Part shown: piece after piece, positions 18,303-27,147 of the stretch
Position numbering within the stretch: position 1 is the first letter of the stretch
Layout: every line of letters starts with the position of its first letter
Source of the DNA: a virus
Length of the DNA: 48,863 nt
Virus record (IMG/VR): IMGVR_UViG_3300005541_000004
Location: 1 to 48,863 of that record
Strand: one strand, 5' to 3'
Translations under genes and position numbers: made by a program
Notes under the pieces: model-generated
Database searches by the model: none
What the model saw: only the letters and a program-made list of their open reading frames with translations
Told to the model about the DNA's origin: nothing

Positions 18303-19171
18303 TGGCTGATCAATACTTTTCTGGTCCAAATTCTGGTGGTATTGGTGGTTCTGGACCTATTTCATCATTTGGTAGTCCAGGTTCATTTGCTGGAGCCGCT
18401 AATCAACAAGCGAGTGATTATGATAAAATAATGGCAAATTATGGAAATTTAGTAGGCTCTGCTACTAACAATCCTATTACTGCCCAGACTATCTCTCCAA
18501 CTAGTGTAACTCCTCAGACTGCTCCTTTCGCGCAGAGTTCTGATGTTACCGGAAGTCTTGCTAATCTTTCTAACTTGAGTCAAACTGGTGGTTATACTGC
18601 TCAAGGAAAAGCAGATATTTTAGCTAGAGACGTGTCTCCAACTAGAGGCATTTATGCTAATGCTCAACAGAATATGGATAGACAAAGAGCACTTAGTGGA
18701 GGATACTCTCCAAGTTTTAATGCGGCATCTCTAGCTAATACACAACAAGAAGCTAACACTATTGGCGGGATAGATACAGCCGCAAACGCCGGAATTGCAC
18801 AGAACGTTGCGGCTAATCAAATACAAGCTGGAGGAATGTATTCTGGAGCTAGCGAAAATGCTCAAGCCCAGAAAACTCAAGCAGATCAGAATAATGCTAA
18901 TATAGTCAATTCTATTAATGAGAGCAATGCTAATAGGAATATGAATGCACAAGGAACTAATGCTTCAAATGCTCTAATGGCTGGATTTAATAATCGTGGT
19001 AATATTCTTTCTGGTATTGGTGGACAGGCTAATCTGTATGGGACGACTCCGGCTTTAACTAATACATTTGGAAATCAAGTCATGGCTGCTGGAGGATTAG
19101 GACAAGGACAGCAGCAATTGAATCAGCAGAAACAAAGAGATGTTCTGAGTGCAGCAGGAGGGAGTTGGTAA
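18302..19171 (+). CDS. Asn/Gln/Ala-rich protein, probable internal virion (ejection) protein
   Basis: This 289-aa protein is low in charged and aromatic residues and rich in Asn, Gln, Ala, Ser and Gly. Residues about 110-235 (GIYANAQQNMDRQRALSGGY onward) form a likely long Ala/Gln/Asn helix. It opens a run of four genes ending in a 1159-aa protein, the layout of ejection-protein clusters in podoviruses. No catalytic motif is present. Confidence 0.55.
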   Translation: MADQYFSGPNSGGIGGSGPISSFGSPGSFAGAANQQASDYDKIMANYGNLVGSATNNPITAQTISPTSVTPQTAPFAQSSDVTGSLANLSNLSQTGGYTAQGKADILARDVSPTRGIYANAQQNMDRQRALSGGYSPSFNAASLANTQQEANTIGGIDTAANAGIAQNVAANQIQAGGMYSGASENAQAQKTQADQNNANIVNSINESNANRNMNAQGTNASNALMAGFNNRGNILSGIGGQANLYGTTPALTNTFGNQVMAAGGLGQGQQQLNQQKQRDVLSAAGGSW

Positions 19172-20143
19172 ATGAGTTTTATGAATTCTCTCGCTGCTAA
19201 TTCAGGCGGTAGTATTTCTGGACAGCCTGGTCCTCCACAAGATCCAATGAATTTAGTTAATAAATTAAAAGATAGAGAAAAACAAGATTTTATGGAAAAA
19301 GCTAATTTTATGTCAGATTTATCTCTTAAACAAGATAGATTAAGAAAGCTATATGGTCTTGATGGTTCTCAGCAGCAACAAGCTCCACAAAATCAATCTG
19401 CTAGTTCTCAACAGCAAATGCTTTCTGGAATGGACCCTAATGCTCCTAAGCCTGGAGCAATACAACAGCAAGAATTAGGAATTAGACAACAACAGGCTAA
19501 TACTGAGAGTCAAAGAGTCAATCAACAGGGTCAATTAGGACAACAGGCTCAAGATGTTAAGACTAAACAAGAACAACTAAATCAACAGAAGAGTGATCAA
19601 ATTCATACTCAAAAACAGCAAGAATTAGAAGCTAAAATCAACGAATCTAATGGAAAACTAACTCAGGCTCAAGCCGCATTAGCCGCAAAGAATACTACTG
19701 CCGAACAGCAATTACAAGCTCATAAAGATCTCGCCGCGGCTGTAGAAGAGAGACATAAACTAGAATTAGCTCAGAAAGATAGTCAATTTCAGCAATTAAA
19801 AGACCAGCATCAGCAGGTTATTGATAATCTTGAATCGCAGAGAAAAGCTGGACAGAATAAGACTCAGACTCAATCTAAAGATCCAGTAACAGGAGCTATA
19901 ACAACTAATACTCGCTCTGGCAGTGCTGCACAGAATGTAATCAAGCAGAATCCTGATGGAACTCTTCATGTTAGTGGTGGTCCAACAACAGGTGAAGGAA
20001 GTCATCCTAATGGAGAATATGATATTCCAGCTAATAAACTAGGTCATTGGAATTCAATGTATGGCAGTCAAGAAGCTCCGCAACAAGATTTAGCTAGTCA
20101 ACCTGGTAGCGGTGATGCGTTTCGTATCAATCCACAAGAATAA
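19172..20143 (+). CDS. Gln-rich coiled-coil protein, probable ejection protein
   Basis: This 323-aa protein has Gln as the dominant residue. A long coiled coil spans about residues 85-235, with dense Lys/Glu/Gln heptads. The C-terminal 80 residues are Gly/Asn/Ser-rich and likely disordered. It is probably part of the set injected with DNA, or a chaperone for it. It ends in a TAATG junction with the deoxyhypusine-synthase-like gene. Confidence 0.55.
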   Translation: MSFMNSLAANSGGSISGQPGPPQDPMNLVNKLKDREKQDFMEKANFMSDLSLKQDRLRKLYGLDGSQQQQAPQNQSASSQQQMLSGMDPNAPKPGAIQQQELGIRQQQANTESQRVNQQGQLGQQAQDVKTKQEQLNQQKSDQIHTQKQQELEAKINESNGKLTQAQAALAAKNTTAEQQLQAHKDLAAAVEERHKLELAQKDSQFQQLKDQHQQVIDNLESQRKAGQNKTQTQSKDPVTGAITTNTRSGSAAQNVIKQNPDGTLHVSGGPTTGEGSHPNGEYDIPANKLGHWNSMYGSQEAPQQDLASQPGSGDAFRINPQE

Positions 20144-21135
20144 TGCTTCCTAGAGATATGAAACAGCCTATTGATGTAAAACTCGCTGGTAATATGGCTA
20201 AATTCGTACGAAGAAATTATCATCATTTCAATGCTCAAGTTCTGAAGAATGCTACAATGGCTTATAAGAAGCTATTGGATGATGGTGGCAAGATGTTTGT
20301 GTCTATGGCTGGAGCAATGTCAACAGGCCGTTTAGGCATATCGCTTGCGGCAATGATACGTAAAGGATATGTTAGCGGCTTATCAGTTACCGGAGCTAAT
20401 CTAGAAGAAGATGTATTCAATCTCGTAGCAAATAAGGATTACGTTCAAGTTCCAGATTATAGAGATATTAGTCTAGAAGATAATAAGAAGATGCTCGATA
20501 AGAAACAGAATCGTGTGACTGACGTGGCTATTCCAGCAAGTTCAATGAAAGAAGTTGAAGATATTATTATTGAGGCTTGGAAAGATGCTCAAGATCCGAG
20601 ATTCCCTCATGAGTTCCTTTGTGATATTCTTCTCTCTGGGCAATTAGAAAAATACTATCAGATTGATCCAGCTGAAAGTTGGTTACTTGCGGCTGCTGAA
20701 CTTGATATTCCAATTGTTACTCCAGGATGGGAAGATTCTACTCTTGGTAATGTCTTTGCGGCTCTAGTGCGTAAGCAGGAAGTTGAATTAGAAGTTATGA
20801 AGAGTGGTATAGAAGCAATGAATTATCTAGGAGATTGGTATCTGAAGACTAAAGAAGATAAAGGATTCTTCCAGATTGGCGGAGGAATAGCTGGAGATTT
20901 TTCAATTTGTGTTGTTCCTTTCTTAAAGCAGGATTGTGGACTCAAAAACACTAAATGGTGGGCTTATTTCTGTCAGATTAGTGATGCAGTGACTAGTTAC
21001 GGAGGCTATTCTGGAGCTACTCCAGATGAGAAGATTACTTGGGATAAATTGGGTCCTAAAACACCCAAGTTTGTAATAGAGTCAGATGCGTCAATAGTCG
21101 TTCCTCTCATATTCGACCAGATTTTGGGGCTATAA
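20143..21135 (+). CDS. Deoxyhypusine synthase-like NAD-dependent enzyme
   Basis: This 330-aa protein has the fold signature of the deoxyhypusine synthase / homospermidine synthase-like family, which uses NAD and spermidine to transfer an aminobutyl group to a lysine or polyamine. Visible landmarks are SMAGAMSTGRLG (54-65), SVTGANLEED (81-90), FQIGGGIAGDFSICVVPFLK (243-262), WAYFCQISDAVTSYGGYSG (273-291) and TPDEKITWDKL (293-303). Lys302 lines up with the catalytic lysine of the WGK motif; here the Gly is Asp. The length fits the bacterial family. It sits between two presumed ejection-protein genes with TAATG junctions at both ends, so it is made with late proteins. The substrate is not predictable from sequence. 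Confidence 0.85.
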   Translation: MLPRDMKQPIDVKLAGNMAKFVRRNYHHFNAQVLKNATMAYKKLLDDGGKMFVSMAGAMSTGRLGISLAAMIRKGYVSGLSVTGANLEEDVFNLVANKDYVQVPDYRDISLEDNKKMLDKKQNRVTDVAIPASSMKEVEDIIIEAWKDAQDPRFPHEFLCDILLSGQLEKYYQIDPAESWLLAAAELDIPIVTPGWEDSTLGNVFAALVRKQEVELEVMKSGIEAMNYLGDWYLKTKEDKGFFQIGGGIAGDFSICVVPFLKQDCGLKNTKWWAYFCQISDAVTSYGGYSGATPDEKITWDKLGPKTPKFVIESDASIVVPLIFDQILGL

Positions 21136-24100
21136 TGTCATTTCCTTTTCGGCAGCCAGTTAATACAGAAGATTCTCCTGATGAATCAGCGGAGCTGCCT
21201 GAATATGCTAGTCCTCATAAAGAACAGGCTGAATTACCTGATTACGCCAAGCCTCATAAAGCAGAAGCTAAGCCTCGATCATTTAAGCCGGAAGGTGCTC
21301 AGAAATTCTATGAGGCTACGAAAGGTTTAGTTGAGTCTGGAAAGAAAGCTTGGGACTGGGCATCTAAACCATTAACTGAAGCTCCTACTAAAGCTGCTGA
21401 AGCAATCAGTCAAAGGATTAATCCTCGAAGTGAGACTGAAGGAGCTAGGGGAGTTGGTTCTGCATTTGTAGAGGGATTAGGCCATGCAGTTTCCGGCTTA
21501 TCCTCTCCTGTTAATTTAGCTCTTACAGCAGCAACAGGCGGTGCTGGAGCATTAGAATCTTCTCTTCCTAGAGTAGCTCAAGGATTGCGTACAGGAGCTA
21601 GAGCACTATCAGTTCCAGTAGCGGCTGAAGGTGGAAGAGATGTATATGAAGGTGTTAAAGAGGGTGATATTCCTAAAGCATTATCTGGAGGATTAGAATT
21701 GGCTGGTGGTGCTCTAGGAATGAGAGGAGAGCCTTCAGTTAAAGAACATCCATCAGTGAGACAGAGTAGAGAGATTCCTTATAGAATGGAAGAGCAAGAG
21801 AAAGCTGCTAGTGGTCCCAATACTGGTATTACTCCAGCTAAGAAAAAAGAAAATGAGCCTCTGGCAATTGAAACTAAACCAGTAGTAGAAGAGGCTAAGC
21901 CAGTAGAAGAAGCTAAACCTGCGAAGCAGAATCCTTTTAAGAAGAAGATTGATACTTCTCAAGCTGATAAAATTGCAGCAGCTACTAAAGCTGTTGTAGA
22001 CCCAGAATCTCCTCTTCCTACTAGAAGTCCTAATCTTAGACAAGAATTTCAAGAACCTCCTGTTAAACAGCCTACTAAACCAGCATTAAGTCAAGAAGAA
22101 GATGATGCTGCTTTCATGAAATATCAGAGAGAGAATCCTAGACCAGTTGGCCCTCTAGAACCTTCTATTAAACAGGCTCAATATAGTCATAATAATCCAG
22201 AATTAGGCGGGCGGCAATATGATATCGAAGGTGGTTCTACTGTATCAGAAAAAGAAGCTGTTAAACGAGGATATGAACTTCCGGAATCTCCAACTGTAGA
22301 GGAGGCGAGTCAAGAGCCTAGATTGAGTGGAGCACAACAAAGAGAAAAGGCTATTTCTGCTAGAGATGCTCATCAGATTCCAGAATATGCTAAGCCTCAC
22401 GCTGAATTGCCAGATGTGACTCAAGGATTTGGTGGTTCCGGTCATCCAGATAGTCCTGATTATGTTTCTAAAGTTCTTCAGTCTGCTGGTAATGGAGAGC
22501 CTGGACTAGCAGTGGAATCAAAAGAAGGATTCCAGCATGTAGTCTATCGTGGAAAAGATGGCAATCCAATAGCTGCTGCTAAGGTTGTTACAGACTCTTC
22601 TGGAAAGAGTATGATACAAGACCTAGCAGCAGATAAATCTAAAGGACTACTCACAGGTAGAGCAATGAAAGCTCTAGCCGGAAAGCTACAAGAATTAAAA
22701 GCTACGGAACCAGCAGGAACAATTAGTCCTGATGCTACTAATTTTCTGAATAGGATGAAGGCTAGAGCTAATCCTATTGCTGATCAATTAAAGTCGTATT
22801 CTGAACCTCCTAGAAAGTCGCTATTCGAGGATGAATCCGGCTCTCTTAATCTAGATTCTATTAAGAATTTCATGAGTTCAATTTATCAGAAGATGTCTGG
22901 AGGCTCGGCAGTTAAAGATGTAGTAGAAGAATCAAAGAGGACTGTTCCAGAAATAGATAAGACTCCAGGCGGAAAGATAGTTGGAGCAGTAACTAAGCTC
23001 CTATCAGCATTAGATGATGCTAAAGGTTCAGCAGTAGAACAATCTCAAATGCTAAAAGTTGAAAGAGCTAGAAGATTCTCAGCGTTTGCGGCTACTAAAG
23101 GAGAAGGAACAGAATGGGCTAAAAGTGCTATGTCTAAGTTGAAAGGAGAATATGAGAAAGTTCCTGGGCAGAGATTAGGGTTATCAGAAGAGGATGTGAG
23201 TTCTTTACACGATGCTATTAAAGCCGCACCCATTAGTGTACCAGAAAAAGCTCAAAGTATTACATCTCTAGGAAAGTTACTTACTGGAATATCTGTTCCT
23301 ACTCGCTCTGAATTGGCAACATTAGATAACGTATTCGGTAATGGTTTTGGTAATAAAATCGTAGAAATGCACGGAGGAATCGGTGCTGTTGGAATAAAGC
23401 TAGCTAAACTCGGAGCTACTGCTAAATCAATGGAGAATAGCATATCTTTAGCAGCGCCGCTAAGACATGGAATCGGATTAGCTTACAGAAAAGAGTTCTA
23501 TCCAGCATTTAAGGATATGTTCAAGTTCTATGGAAATAAGGAATACTCCGATTCTTCTATGCAAGCAATAAGAGAACATCCTAATTATGATCTTTTTAGA
23601 GAATCTGGAGGATTTCTATCTAAAGCTGGAAGTGCTCAAAGTGCAGAAGAAGAATTTCTTGATTCTTATGTTAGAAATATTCCACGTGCTACCGGCATTC
23701 CTCAAATTGTCGGAGCTAGTCAGAGAGGATATACTGGATTCTTAAATAAACTAAGATTCGATACATTCAACTCTATGACAGAACAGGCTAAGAAATTGGG
23801 AGTTGACTTATCGACGACAGTTGGTGAAGGAGCAGAGAAACAGGTTGTAGCGAGTAAAGAGGCTAAAGCAATAGCTAAATATATTAATACTGCTACTGGA
23901 AGAGGAGATTTACCTTTTGGATTGAATAAAATCACTCAAGAATTAAATACTGTTCTCTGGTCTCCTAGAATGATGGCTTCTCGATTGACTATGTTTACTA
24001 ATCCTAAGATTTACACTGATTTGCCTAAAGGCATGAGACTAGAAGGATTGAAATCTCTGCTAGGCATTGCGGCTCTTGGAACTACTATTGACACTCTAGG

Positions 24101-24614
24101 CGCTTACGGCGGTGCTAAAGTGAGCACGAATATATTGAGTAGTGATGCCGGAAAGAGCCGTCTTGGTACTAAACTAATTGATCCTTGGGGTGGATTTCAG
24201 CAATATGTTGTTGGTGCTGCAAGATTTCTAGCTGGCAAAACGGACAGCAATACTCCAACGAGCCGATTGGACATTGCCGGACGATTTCTAGCCAACAAAG
24301 AGTCTCCACTTGCTAGCCTAGCGCATACGTTGCTAACGGCTAAGAAGTTTACTGGAAACTCTCTAGACCCAACGACAGCAGGTAATTTCACGACTGAATA
24401 CGGACAGAAGACTAATATTCAATCTGAGGTTGGAAAGAGATTTGTTCCTATCTTCATACAAGATATTCATGACTTAGCAACTAGCGACCCAAAATGGTCT
24501 GATAATATTGGATTATCAGCCATAATGGGAGTCGCTAGTCTCGCCGGCATGTCACAATCCTATCCTGAGAAGAAGCCTAAGCTCGGAATGGGAAAGATGA
24601 GACTCAAACCTTAA
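21135..24614 (+). CDS. 1159-aa presumed ejection / internal virion protein
   Basis: This is the longest protein of the phage and the last in the rightward block. The N-terminus has ELPEYASPHK and ELPDYAKPHK repeats (residues about 20-41), and a related QIPEYAKPHAELPD near residue 414. A Gly/Ala-rich segment at about 95-200 could insert into membranes. Residues about 440-530 (strands, then SKGLLTGRAMKALAGKLQ) look like a small alpha/beta domain, possibly GNAT-like, but this is tentative. The C-terminal half is helical (about 740-1130). No lysozyme or protease motif is clear. Its stop overlaps that of the convergent leftward gene. Confidence 0.6.
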   Translation: MSFPFRQPVNTEDSPDESAELPEYASPHKEQAELPDYAKPHKAEAKPRSFKPEGAQKFYEATKGLVESGKKAWDWASKPLTEAPTKAAEAISQRINPRSETEGARGVGSAFVEGLGHAVSGLSSPVNLALTAATGGAGALESSLPRVAQGLRTGARALSVPVAAEGGRDVYEGVKEGDIPKALSGGLELAGGALGMRGEPSVKEHPSVRQSREIPYRMEEQEKAASGPNTGITPAKKKENEPLAIETKPVVEEAKPVEEAKPAKQNPFKKKIDTSQADKIAAATKAVVDPESPLPTRSPNLRQEFQEPPVKQPTKPALSQEEDDAAFMKYQRENPRPVGPLEPSIKQAQYSHNNPELGGRQYDIEGGSTVSEKEAVKRGYELPESPTVEEASQEPRLSGAQQREKAISARDAHQIPEYAKPHAELPDVTQGFGGSGHPDSPDYVSKVLQSAGNGEPGLAVESKEGFQHVVYRGKDGNPIAAAKVVTDSSGKSMIQDLAADKSKGLLTGRAMKALAGKLQELKATEPAGTISPDATNFLNRMKARANPIADQLKSYSEPPRKSLFEDESGSLNLDSIKNFMSSIYQKMSGGSAVKDVVEESKRTVPEIDKTPGGKIVGAVTKLLSALDDAKGSAVEQSQMLKVERARRFSAFAATKGEGTEWAKSAMSKLKGEYEKVPGQRLGLSEEDVSSLHDAIKAAPISVPEKAQSITSLGKLLTGISVPTRSELATLDNVFGNGFGNKIVEMHGGIGAVGIKLAKLGATAKSMENSISLAAPLRHGIGLAYRKEFYPAFKDMFKFYGNKEYSDSSMQAIREHPNYDLFRESGGFLSKAGSAQSAEEEFLDSYVRNIPRATGIPQIVGASQRGYTGFLNKLRFDTFNSMTEQAKKLGVDLSTTVGEGAEKQVVASKEAKAIAKYINTATGRGDLPFGLNKITQELNTVLWSPRMMASRLTMFTNPKIYTDLPKGMRLEGLKSLLGIAALGTTIDTLGAYGGAKVSTNILSSDAGKSRLGTKLIDPWGGFQQYVVGAARFLAGKTDSNTPTSRLDIAGRFLANKESPLASLAHTLLTAKKFTGNSLDPTTAGNFTTEYGQKTNIQSEVGKRFVPIFIQDIHDLATSDPKWSDNIGLSAIMGVASLAGMSQSYPEKKPKLGMGKMRLKP

Positions 24615-24793
24615 TGATGAGCAAAAGTCGCAATAACAAGCAATAGAACAACAGATACATAGACAACTAGCCACCATACTCTTCTCTCCACATCTCTCAC
24701 ATCTCTTTCTAAGTTTCTCAATCTATTTTCTAGTCGAACTCCGTCCTGCCAGTCATCACTAGTCTGCCGCATGAAACTCATTTTATCGCTCAT
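24611..24793 (-). CDS. Small coiled-coil membrane protein (XhlA-like layout)
   Basis: This 60-aa protein is the last gene of the leftward block. A charged helical part (LENRLRNLERDVRDVERRV) is followed by one hydrophobic segment (WWLVVYVSVVLLLVIATFA, residues about 40-58). This is the layout of XhlA-type lysis helpers and of small phage membrane anchors. The position at the end of the replication operon is odd for lysis. Its stop codon overlaps that of the convergent 1159-aa gene within the palindrome TTAA. Confidence 0.6.
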   Translation of the reverse strand: MSDKMSFMRQTSDDWQDGVRLENRLRNLERDVRDVERRVWWLVVYVSVVLLLVIATFAHH

Positions 24794-25005
24794 TTTAATT
24801 CTCCCATTGGTATCGTTATTCCGGCCATCTGTTGAGGATTGTCGTCCGGTAATCTATCAATTACAATCTTCTCAGGTAACATATCAAAGTCTATTTCTCC
24901 TAGTTTTCTAATCACATTAGAGTAGTGATTGTCATGTATTAGAAATGAAGTTTTATTAGTTCCAAAGTGGATTGTGATTCTCCATTTTTTATTAATCTGA
25001 AGCAT
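24790..25005 (-). CDS. Hypothetical protein (71 aa)
   Basis: The ATG at 25005 overlaps the previous stop (TGATG); a GTG three bases earlier is an alternative start. The protein mixes strands and helices (WRITIHFGTNKTSFLIHD, then MLPEKIVIDRLPD). No family is recognised. It is coupled to the next gene by ATGA. Confidence 0.6.
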   Translation of the reverse strand: MLQINKKWRITIHFGTNKTSFLIHDNHYSNVIRKLGEIDFDMLPEKIVIDRLPDDNPQQMAGITIPMGELK

Positions 25006-25184
25006 CACTTCTCTCCATTCAATGATTCTAGCTTAATTTCCAATTCACGCAAGTCCATTCCGGCATCGCAGACTGCATGCCAATCACCGTCGTCGACTTT
25101 CATTATCAAGTATTGAATTAGAGTATCTCTTTTGGTTAATAGTTGTCTTCTCATGATAATACTAGATTTTTCTAGTTCTTTCAT
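25005..25184 (-). CDS. Hypothetical protein (59 aa)
   Basis: This short gene starts at 25184 with a very strong ribosome site (AGGAGGAATAAG) that lies in the MazG gene's end. The protein is helical and charged, opening MKELEKSSIIMRRQLLTKRD and containing MDLRELEIKLESLNGEK at the end. It overlaps both neighbours (ATGA upstream, TGATG downstream). The function is unknown. Confidence 0.65.
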   Translation of the reverse strand: MKELEKSSIIMRRQLLTKRDTLIQYLIMKVDDGDWHAVCDAGMDLRELEIKLESLNGEK

Positions 25185-25513
25185 CTTATTCCTCCTCCCT
25201 GCCTAAAGCCATCTGGATATCTCTCTTTTAGCTTATGAATATTCTCATTCATAACTACTTCAAGCGGAATATTCAGCACAGTACATATGCCAGCGGCATA
25301 CCAAAGTACATCTCCTAGTTCTTTGATTATTCTATCTTGATTTATTCCAGTATCATGGAAGATAGCCTTTTTAAGATCATCAGCAGTTTCTCCCGATTCT
25401 CCAGCTAATCCCATAGCACACCAGATTAACATTATTTCATCTGCTGTATAATTTCTTGGGGGTTTATTTAGTAGTGTTCTAGCTGCGGCTTCTTGATATT
25501 CTCTTATTGTCAT
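25181..25513 (-). CDS. mazG: MazG-like nucleotide pyrophosphohydrolase
   Basis: This 110-aa protein has the all-alpha NTP pyrophosphohydrolase motifs: GLAGESGETADDLKK (about 36-50) with metal-binding acidic residues and KELGDVLWYAAG (about 64-75). MazG-type enzymes hydrolyse nucleoside triphosphates to monophosphates. In phages they may clean non-canonical dNTPs or alter the host's nucleotide-alarmone state. It lies beside an Acb2-like gene and the polymerase cluster. The small size is normal for the phage single-domain version. Confidence 0.85.
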   Translation of the reverse strand: MTIREYQEAAARTLLNKPPRNYTADEIMLIWCAMGLAGESGETADDLKKAIFHDTGINQDRIIKELGDVLWYAAGICTVLNIPLEVVMNENIHKLKERYPDGFRQGGGIR

Positions 25514-25716
25514 TCGTGCCTCGCAATAGCCGCATTGGCATAGAAAATAGCTTCTTCGAGATGAGTTATTGCTAGACTCTGCTCTCTAGATGGTGGAGTG
25601 TTTTTTACAATATTAACTGCAAGTTTTTTAGCCTCATCTCTAAGAAATATATATCTCTCTGGCTGGTCATCTTTAGGAGCATGGTATGTAAACGTTTCAA
25701 GTAATTGCTGGCCCAT
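25510..25716 (-). CDS. Acb2/Tad1-hairpin-like protein, predicted cyclic-nucleotide sponge
   Basis: This 68-aa protein reads TFTYHAPKDDQPERY near residues 8-22, LRDEAKKLAVNIVKNTPPSR at 25-44 and ends LEEAIFYANAAIARHE. This pattern (Tyr-His-x-Pro, a central long helix, then NAAIA) matches small phage proteins carrying the Acb2/Tad1 hairpin domain. Acb2 proteins bind cyclic oligonucleotides and blunt CBASS and Thoeris defence. The identification is from motif memory and is not certain. The gene overlaps mazG by four bases. Upstream lie 31 bases holding a 15-codon leader frame from about 25739. Confidence 0.6.
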   Translation of the reverse strand: MGQQLLETFTYHAPKDDQPERYIFLRDEAKKLAVNIVKNTPPSREQSLAITHLEEAIFYANAAIARHE

Positions 25717-25747
25717 CTTGTCTGTGATCCATATAGTTGTCCATTCT

Positions 25748-26986
25748 TCACCTCTTCAATCTGAATTTGTCCAAATTAGCCTTCGGTTCACCTGACAGTT
25801 TGTACAGCCAATCCATATTCTTTCCTACTCCAACCCTTTCTCTTCTTGCCCATCTCATTTCGATTAATGCGTCAATAATCTTATCCAATTGAACAGGGTC
25901 GAAATCCCCAAATCCTCTTACTAATAAGTCTCTTCTTAGAATCTCATTTCCAGGAATAGCTATTAGAATGTCCATCACTTTGCAGCTGGCTGCGGCTAAT
26001 GGGTCTATTCCATTTCCTTGAGCCGCTTTGGCACTCGAATATGTTAGCTCAGAAACGTTCACTATCGCCTCTCTAACATCACTCTCTATGATTGTAGTAT
26101 TATCTTCATATCTAGAAAGAGCAAGACACATTGCTACTTTAAGAACATGGTCAGGAATTCTATTAACAAATCCAGTCTTGTCATTGAATTGTGATTGCTT
26201 GGCTCTCCACTCCTTTCTCCACGCGTTAAAAGCTCCGCGTGCAGGTTCAGTCGGTATCATTCTAGCCTTGTTTGCGGCTATTCTTATTAAATGCGGAACG
26301 TACTTAGGAACTATGTGATTTGAAAACTTATCTTCATCGATACTCTCTCCTTCCGAATCAAGGAGATCAATGTCCCGCGATCTTTTTTCTTCATAAATGA
26401 TAAGATTACGTCCAATATATCCCCCTTCGATATTTGGTTGTGGAATGCTATCATAAAAATGGGCAGGGGATGATCCAAAGAGACATGTAATGTACGGTTC
26501 TTTGAGTTTTTCATGTCCGTCACCTTTCAACATATTCGTCCAAGCCTGATTGTAGTTTCTATCGTATAGGTCAGTTAATATTGTCAACGAGTCTGGGTCT
26601 TGGATTATTGCTGTTGATAACTCTCCATTCACTACTGCCATTCTAGAATCTGTAATTATTGCTTTTCCCTTCTCAGACCTTGTAGTAGCACCTTCTTTAA
26701 TAATCGCCTGTATGCTAGAGCGTCCTGCAATAACTCTTGTGATGTTCGCCTCTTGAAGTAGCCTTTTGGCAAGATTAACAGGATACCCTTTACCAAGGCC
26801 GGACTCTCCCATAAGTATAATATACAAATTAGGATAGTAAAGTAGATTGCCTTTAAGCGTTCGTAAGGTGTAGGCATTTGCGGCTGCACTTGAAATGCAA
26901 AACATTAACGACCAATAGAGCCATGATATTGGAGTCTCCACATCAGAGTTTTCTTTAATGAGATCGCTTATCCAACTTGCACTCAC
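25748..26986 (-). CDS. DUF3987-type ATPase/helicase-like protein
   Basis: This is a 412-aa P-loop protein. A Walker A motif, GESGLGKG (60-67), is followed by a Walker B-like RMAVVNGELSTAI (about 113-125), then an arginine-rich helical region. The C-terminus (about 330-400) resembles a winged-helix. The overall pattern is that of DUF3987 proteins, which are linked to primase/helicase functions in mobile elements. It starts at a GTG overlapping the previous stop (GTGA). It is likely the replicative helicase or its loader here, as no DnaB is seen. Confidence 0.65.
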   Translation of the reverse strand: MSASWISDLIKENSDVETPISWLYWSLMFCISSAAANAYTLRTLKGNLLYYPNLYIILMGESGLGKGYPVNLAKRLLQEANITRVIAGRSSIQAIIKEGATTRSEKGKAIITDSRMAVVNGELSTAIIQDPDSLTILTDLYDRNYNQAWTNMLKGDGHEKLKEPYITCLFGSSPAHFYDSIPQPNIEGGYIGRNLIIYEEKRSRDIDLLDSEGESIDEDKFSNHIVPKYVPHLIRIAANKARMIPTEPARGAFNAWRKEWRAKQSQFNDKTGFVNRIPDHVLKVAMCLALSRYEDNTTIIESDVREAIVNVSELTYSSAKAAQGNGIDPLAAASCKVMDILIAIPGNEILRRDLLVRGFGDFDPVQLDKIIDALIEMRWARRERVGVGKNMDWLYKLSGEPKANLDKFRLKR

Positions 26987-27147
26987 TTTAACCCATTTAG
27001 CTTCTCTAGGAGTTTAGTGTAAAGAGTAAACTGAATCAACTCAAATTCTCTACTAGCTGGCGAGGTACTAGAAAGTGCATGGACTAAAATTTGTAATTCT
27101 GTTTTAGTTATTGATAAGAAGATTTTACGTTCATTAGAATCTTCCAA
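26983..27147 (-). CDS. Hypothetical protein (54 aa, TTG start)
   Basis: A frame from TTG at 27147 is preceded by a GGGGGAAAG ribosome site inside the end of the upstream gene. The product opens MEDSNERKIFLSITKTELQI and ends TLYTKLLEKLNGLK, a helical small protein. No ATG is available in frame. Its stop overlaps the GTG start of the DUF3987 gene (GTGA). The function is unknown. Confidence 0.5.
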   Translation of the reverse strand: MEDSNERKIFLSITKTELQILVHALSSTSPASREFELIQFTLYTKLLEKLNGLK

